Source: CAZTKP01 sp964614215 (GTDB lineage: Bacteria > UBP6 > UBA1177). Taken from it: 6,539 bases of DNA. Of the stretch, positions 4,999 through 6,539 are shown one piece after another (the stretch's first letter is position 1; each line of letters begins with the position of its first letter). The stretch is from contig CAZTKP010000149.1 in NCBI GenBank assembly GCA_964614215.1, positions 1 through 6,539 of the forward strand, written 5' to 3'. Made by a program: the position numbers and the translations under genes. The notes beneath the pieces are model-generated. The model was not told the DNA's origin. It worked only from the letters and a program-made list of their open reading frames with translations, and did no database searches.

Positions 4999-6389
4999 TA
5001 TTCATCCTCCAGTGTAGGAAGTCCGGGACTGGCCATAACCTCAGGTGTCAGAAGTTTTTCAAGCTGTTCTTTGCTGAGAATTTTCCTTTCAATAACGAGA
5101 TCCGTGAAAGGAACACCATTTTCTTTAGCCTCTGCAACTAATTTAGCAGTGGCTTCATGCCCGATAGAAGGAGCGAGAAGCGTTGCTATGACAGTAGATG
5201 ATGCAAGATCTCTGCGAATTTTTTCTTCGTTTGCTTTAAGCCATTTGATCATTGATGTAAACTTTCTTAGCATGTTCGAAAAGAGTGAAATGGCAGAGAC
5301 TGTTTTATGCGCGATAAGCGGCATAAACTGCTGAAGTTCAAGGTTTCCCTGTGATGCTGCGTGAGAAACTGTGCTGTCTGCGGAGATCACTTCAAGACAG
5401 ACCTGCTCAGCAGCTTCAGCCATTACCGGATTGACCTTTGATGGCATTATTGAGCTTCCCTGCTGAAATGAAGGAAGGATCAACTCTCCTATCCCGCACT
5501 CAGGTCCGCTTGAAAGAATTCTGATATCGCTTGCGATCTTTTTTACCGCAACAGCTCCGGTCTTAATAATTCCCATTATCTCAACTATCTGATCTGCATT
5601 CTGGGTTGAATCCACGCAGTTCCTCGAAACGGAAAGCGGTTCCTGCACTATCTTTCTAAGTTCATCAGGAAGAATTCTCAAATAATCTTCGTCGGCGTTT
5701 ATCCCTGTTCCGACTGCAGTTCCACCGATGTTCACCTCTCGGATCCAGTCAAGAGCCTTTGAAATTCTCCACCTGAATCGGGACACTGCATCAGCCCATG
5801 CTCCAAGTTCCTGACCGAGAGAAACAGGCATTGCATCCTGCATTTCAGTTCTTCCTATCTTTAAAATTCCTGAAAATTCCCGCTCTTTTTCCTGAAGAGC
5901 GTTGAGAAGAGTTTCAACAGAATCATGAAGTTCTTTGAGCTTTCTGATTATCGCAGTTTTAACCGCTGTGGGAAAAACATCGTTAGTTGACTGACTTAAA
6001 TTAACATGATCAAGAGGACTTATCGTTTCGTATTCACCGAAGTTCTTTCCCATCTCCTTTAAAGCAAAGTTGGCAAGAAGCTCGTTTGCCGCCATATTCA
6101 TCGAAGTACCCGCTCCACCCTGAAAAGGATTAAGCCCCGGTTCAATTTCTTCTAAAATTGCCTTGTCACAAGCCTTTTCAATTGCTGCTGCAACATCTTC
6201 TTCCAGCAGTCCCGCTTTAAAATTAGCAATACAGCATGCTTTCTTAACTTCGATAAGCGCTTTGAAGATGGAAACATCCATCCTCTCTTCACTGAAAGAG
6301 AAGTTTTTTAGTGCGCGCCATGTGTTTATACCGAAAGGAAAACTGTCTTCCAGCTCAACAGTCCCTAAGAAATCTTTTTCGATCCTCAT
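4998..6389 (-). CDS. aspA: Aspartate ammonia-lyase (aspartase/fumarase superfamily)
   Basis: Probable aspartase, which splits L-aspartate into fumarate and ammonia in the cytosol. It has 463 residues, close to E. coli AspA (about 478). Superfamily motifs in order: GGAGTSMNM (91-99), HVNLSQSTND (128-137), GRTEMQDA (179-186), GGTAVGTG (222-229) and the signature loop GSSIMPSKVNP (311-321), with likely catalytic S312 and substrate-binding K318 and N320. The start RIEKDFLG and the GAGTS motif favour aspartase over class II fumarase, whose equivalents read GSGTQSN and GRTHLQD. I chose the ATG at 6389 because GGAGG lies five bases upstream; the GTG at 6401, which would add four residues, overlaps that Shine-Dalgarno. 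It overlaps hydF by one base, so it probably serves hydrogenase maturation or shares its regulation. E182 replaces the Gln or His seen at this position in familiar members. A related lyase activity cannot be excluded. Confidence 0.85.
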   Translation of the reverse strand: MRIEKDFLGTVELEDSFPFGINTWRALKNFSFSEERMDVSIFKALIEVKKACCIANFKAGLLEEDVAAAIEKACDKAILEEIEPGLNPFQGGAGTSMNMAANELLANFALKEMGKNFGEYETISPLDHVNLSQSTNDVFPTAVKTAIIRKLKELHDSVETLLNALQEKEREFSGILKIGRTEMQDAMPVSLGQELGAWADAVSRFRWRISKALDWIREVNIGGTAVGTGINADEDYLRILPDELRKIVQEPLSVSRNCVDSTQNADQIVEIMGIIKTGAVAVKKIASDIRILSSGPECGIGELILPSFQQGSSIMPSKVNPVMAEAAEQVCLEVISADSTVSHAASQGNLELQQFMPLIAHKTVSAISLFSNMLRKFTSMIKWLKANEEKIRRDLASSTVIATLLAPSIGHEATAKLVAEAKENGVPFTDLVIERKILSKEQLEKLLTPEVMASPGLPTLEDE

Positions 6390-6394
6390 CACCA

Positions 6395-6399
6395 CCTCC
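6395..6399 (-). promoter_or_regulatory. Shine-Dalgarno that decides the aspA start
   Basis: GGAGG on the minus strand (6399 to 6395) stands five bases ahead of the ATG at 6389. An in-frame GTG at 6401-6399 overlaps its first base and so cannot be served by it. This places the protein start at MRIEKDFLG, which also matches the usual N-terminus of aspartases. Confidence 0.8.
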
Positions 6400-6415
6400 A
6401 CAGAAGTTCATGAGG

Positions 6416-6434
6416 ATTCTACAGTTTGTAGGAT
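6416..6434. repeat. Inverted repeat in the aspA leader, possible operator
   Basis: CTACA-GTT-TGTAG (6419-6431) is a perfect five-base inverted repeat. One mismatch-tolerant step further outward AT/AT also pairs, giving arms of about eight bases. It lies between aspA and the possible divergent plus-strand gene. TACA/TGTA half sites recall BlaI/CopY-type operators, but those have a two-base centre and here there are three, so no regulator is assigned. Confidence 0.4.
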
Positions 6435-6456
6435 TATAAATCAACTGGAAGTTAAT

Positions 6457-6539
6457 ATGATGGAAGAAATAAAGAAAATCTTAAAAATGAAAAATGATAT
6501 TATACATCGGGAACAGAATCACTGTCAGATATTGTATCA
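6457..6539 (+). CDS. Possible start of a divergent gene, cut by window edge
   Basis: From two adjacent ATG codons (6457 and 6460) a plus-strand frame stays open for 27 codons to the window end. It encodes a lysine-rich, helical-looking N-terminus beginning MMEEIKKILKMKNDI. A weak Shine-Dalgarno (GGAAG) lies 5-6 bases upstream, and TATAAA (6435-6440) is too close to the start for a proper -10 box with leader. The product is unknown. The frame is short enough to be open by chance in A-rich DNA, and it overlaps the predicted aspA promoter. Confidence 0.3.
   Translation, partial: MMEEIKKILKMKNDIIHREQNHCQILY
6499..6528 (-). promoter_or_regulatory. Possible promoter of aspA-hydF
   Basis: On the minus strand CTGACA (6528 to 6523) and a perfect TATAAT (6504 to 6499) are separated by 18 nt. 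Transcription would begin near 6492, leaving a leader of about 100 nt. A second TATAAT (6438 to 6433) is closer to the gene but lacks a recognisable -35 box. The promoter lies inside the frame of the possible divergent gene, so the two calls partly compete. Confidence 0.4.

Noticed and set aside
4963..5334. Plus-strand 123-codon open frame opposite the aspA end
   Set aside because: Shadow of the aspartase-like gene, Ser-rich and without a ribosome binding site.
6390..6401. GTG at 6401 as the aspA start
   Set aside because: It overlaps the Shine-Dalgarno that serves the ATG at 6389, and family members start at the MRIEKDFLG position.
6419..6431. BlaI/CopY-type TACA/TGTA operator
   Set aside because: Centre has three bases instead of two and no matching regulator gene is visible.

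Overview
The window looks like a chromosomal fragment from an anaerobic, hydrogen-metabolising bacterium, most likely a clostridial Bacillota. Evidence for this is the strong AGGAGG/GGAGG ribosome binding sites, A/T-rich spacers around coding DNA of moderate GC, a 54-residue clostridial-type 2[4Fe-4S] ferredoxin, and a trimeric NAD(H)-linked [FeFe]-hydrogenase. A gut or rumen Ruminococcus- or Lachnospiraceae-like host fits, but the species cannot be fixed from the sequence.

Layout. (1) Positions 1-3155, minus strand: a tight three-gene operon read leftwards, hydC (NuoE-like [2Fe-2S] subunit), hydB (NuoF-like flavin/NADH subunit) and hydA (catalytic [FeFe]-hydrogenase subunit, cut by the left window edge). 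The spacers are 13 and 19 nt, and each gene has its own Shine-Dalgarno. A good promoter (TTGAAA-17 nt-TATACT) lies ahead of hydC. (2) Positions 3156-3512: a 357-nt A/T-rich divergent spacer with promoters in both directions, a ten-base perfect Shine-Dalgarno that has no gene, and a GTTAATTAAC palindrome. (3) Positions 3513-3677, plus strand: a small ferredoxin gene, followed by stacked inverted repeats and a rho-independent terminator. (4) Positions 3727-6389, minus strand: aspA-like lyase and hydF (H-cluster maturation GTPase), joined by a TAATG stop/start overlap. The hydF stop codon lies inside the T-tract of the ferredoxin terminator. (5) The last 150 nt hold the aspA leader, an inverted repeat and possibly the first codons of a divergent plus-strand gene.

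How the genes fit together. HydA makes or consumes H2 at its H-cluster. HydB and HydC connect it to NAD(H). HydF is the scaffold that delivers the two-iron subcluster to HydA. The ferredoxin is the obvious low-potential electron partner. HydE and HydG, also required for H-cluster assembly, are not in the window. The coupling of an aspartase-family gene to hydF suggests, as inference, a link between ammonia release and the nitrogen of the H-cluster dithiomethylamine bridge.

Three points deserve most attention: the aspA-hydF coupling, the stripped-down HydB without the extra iron-sulfur domains of well-known bifurcating HydB proteins, and TSCSPGW in place of the canonical TSCCPxW H-cluster motif in HydA. 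I see no mobile element, CRISPR array, tRNA or rRNA. Most of the window is a recognisable hydrogenase locus rather than an unknown system.
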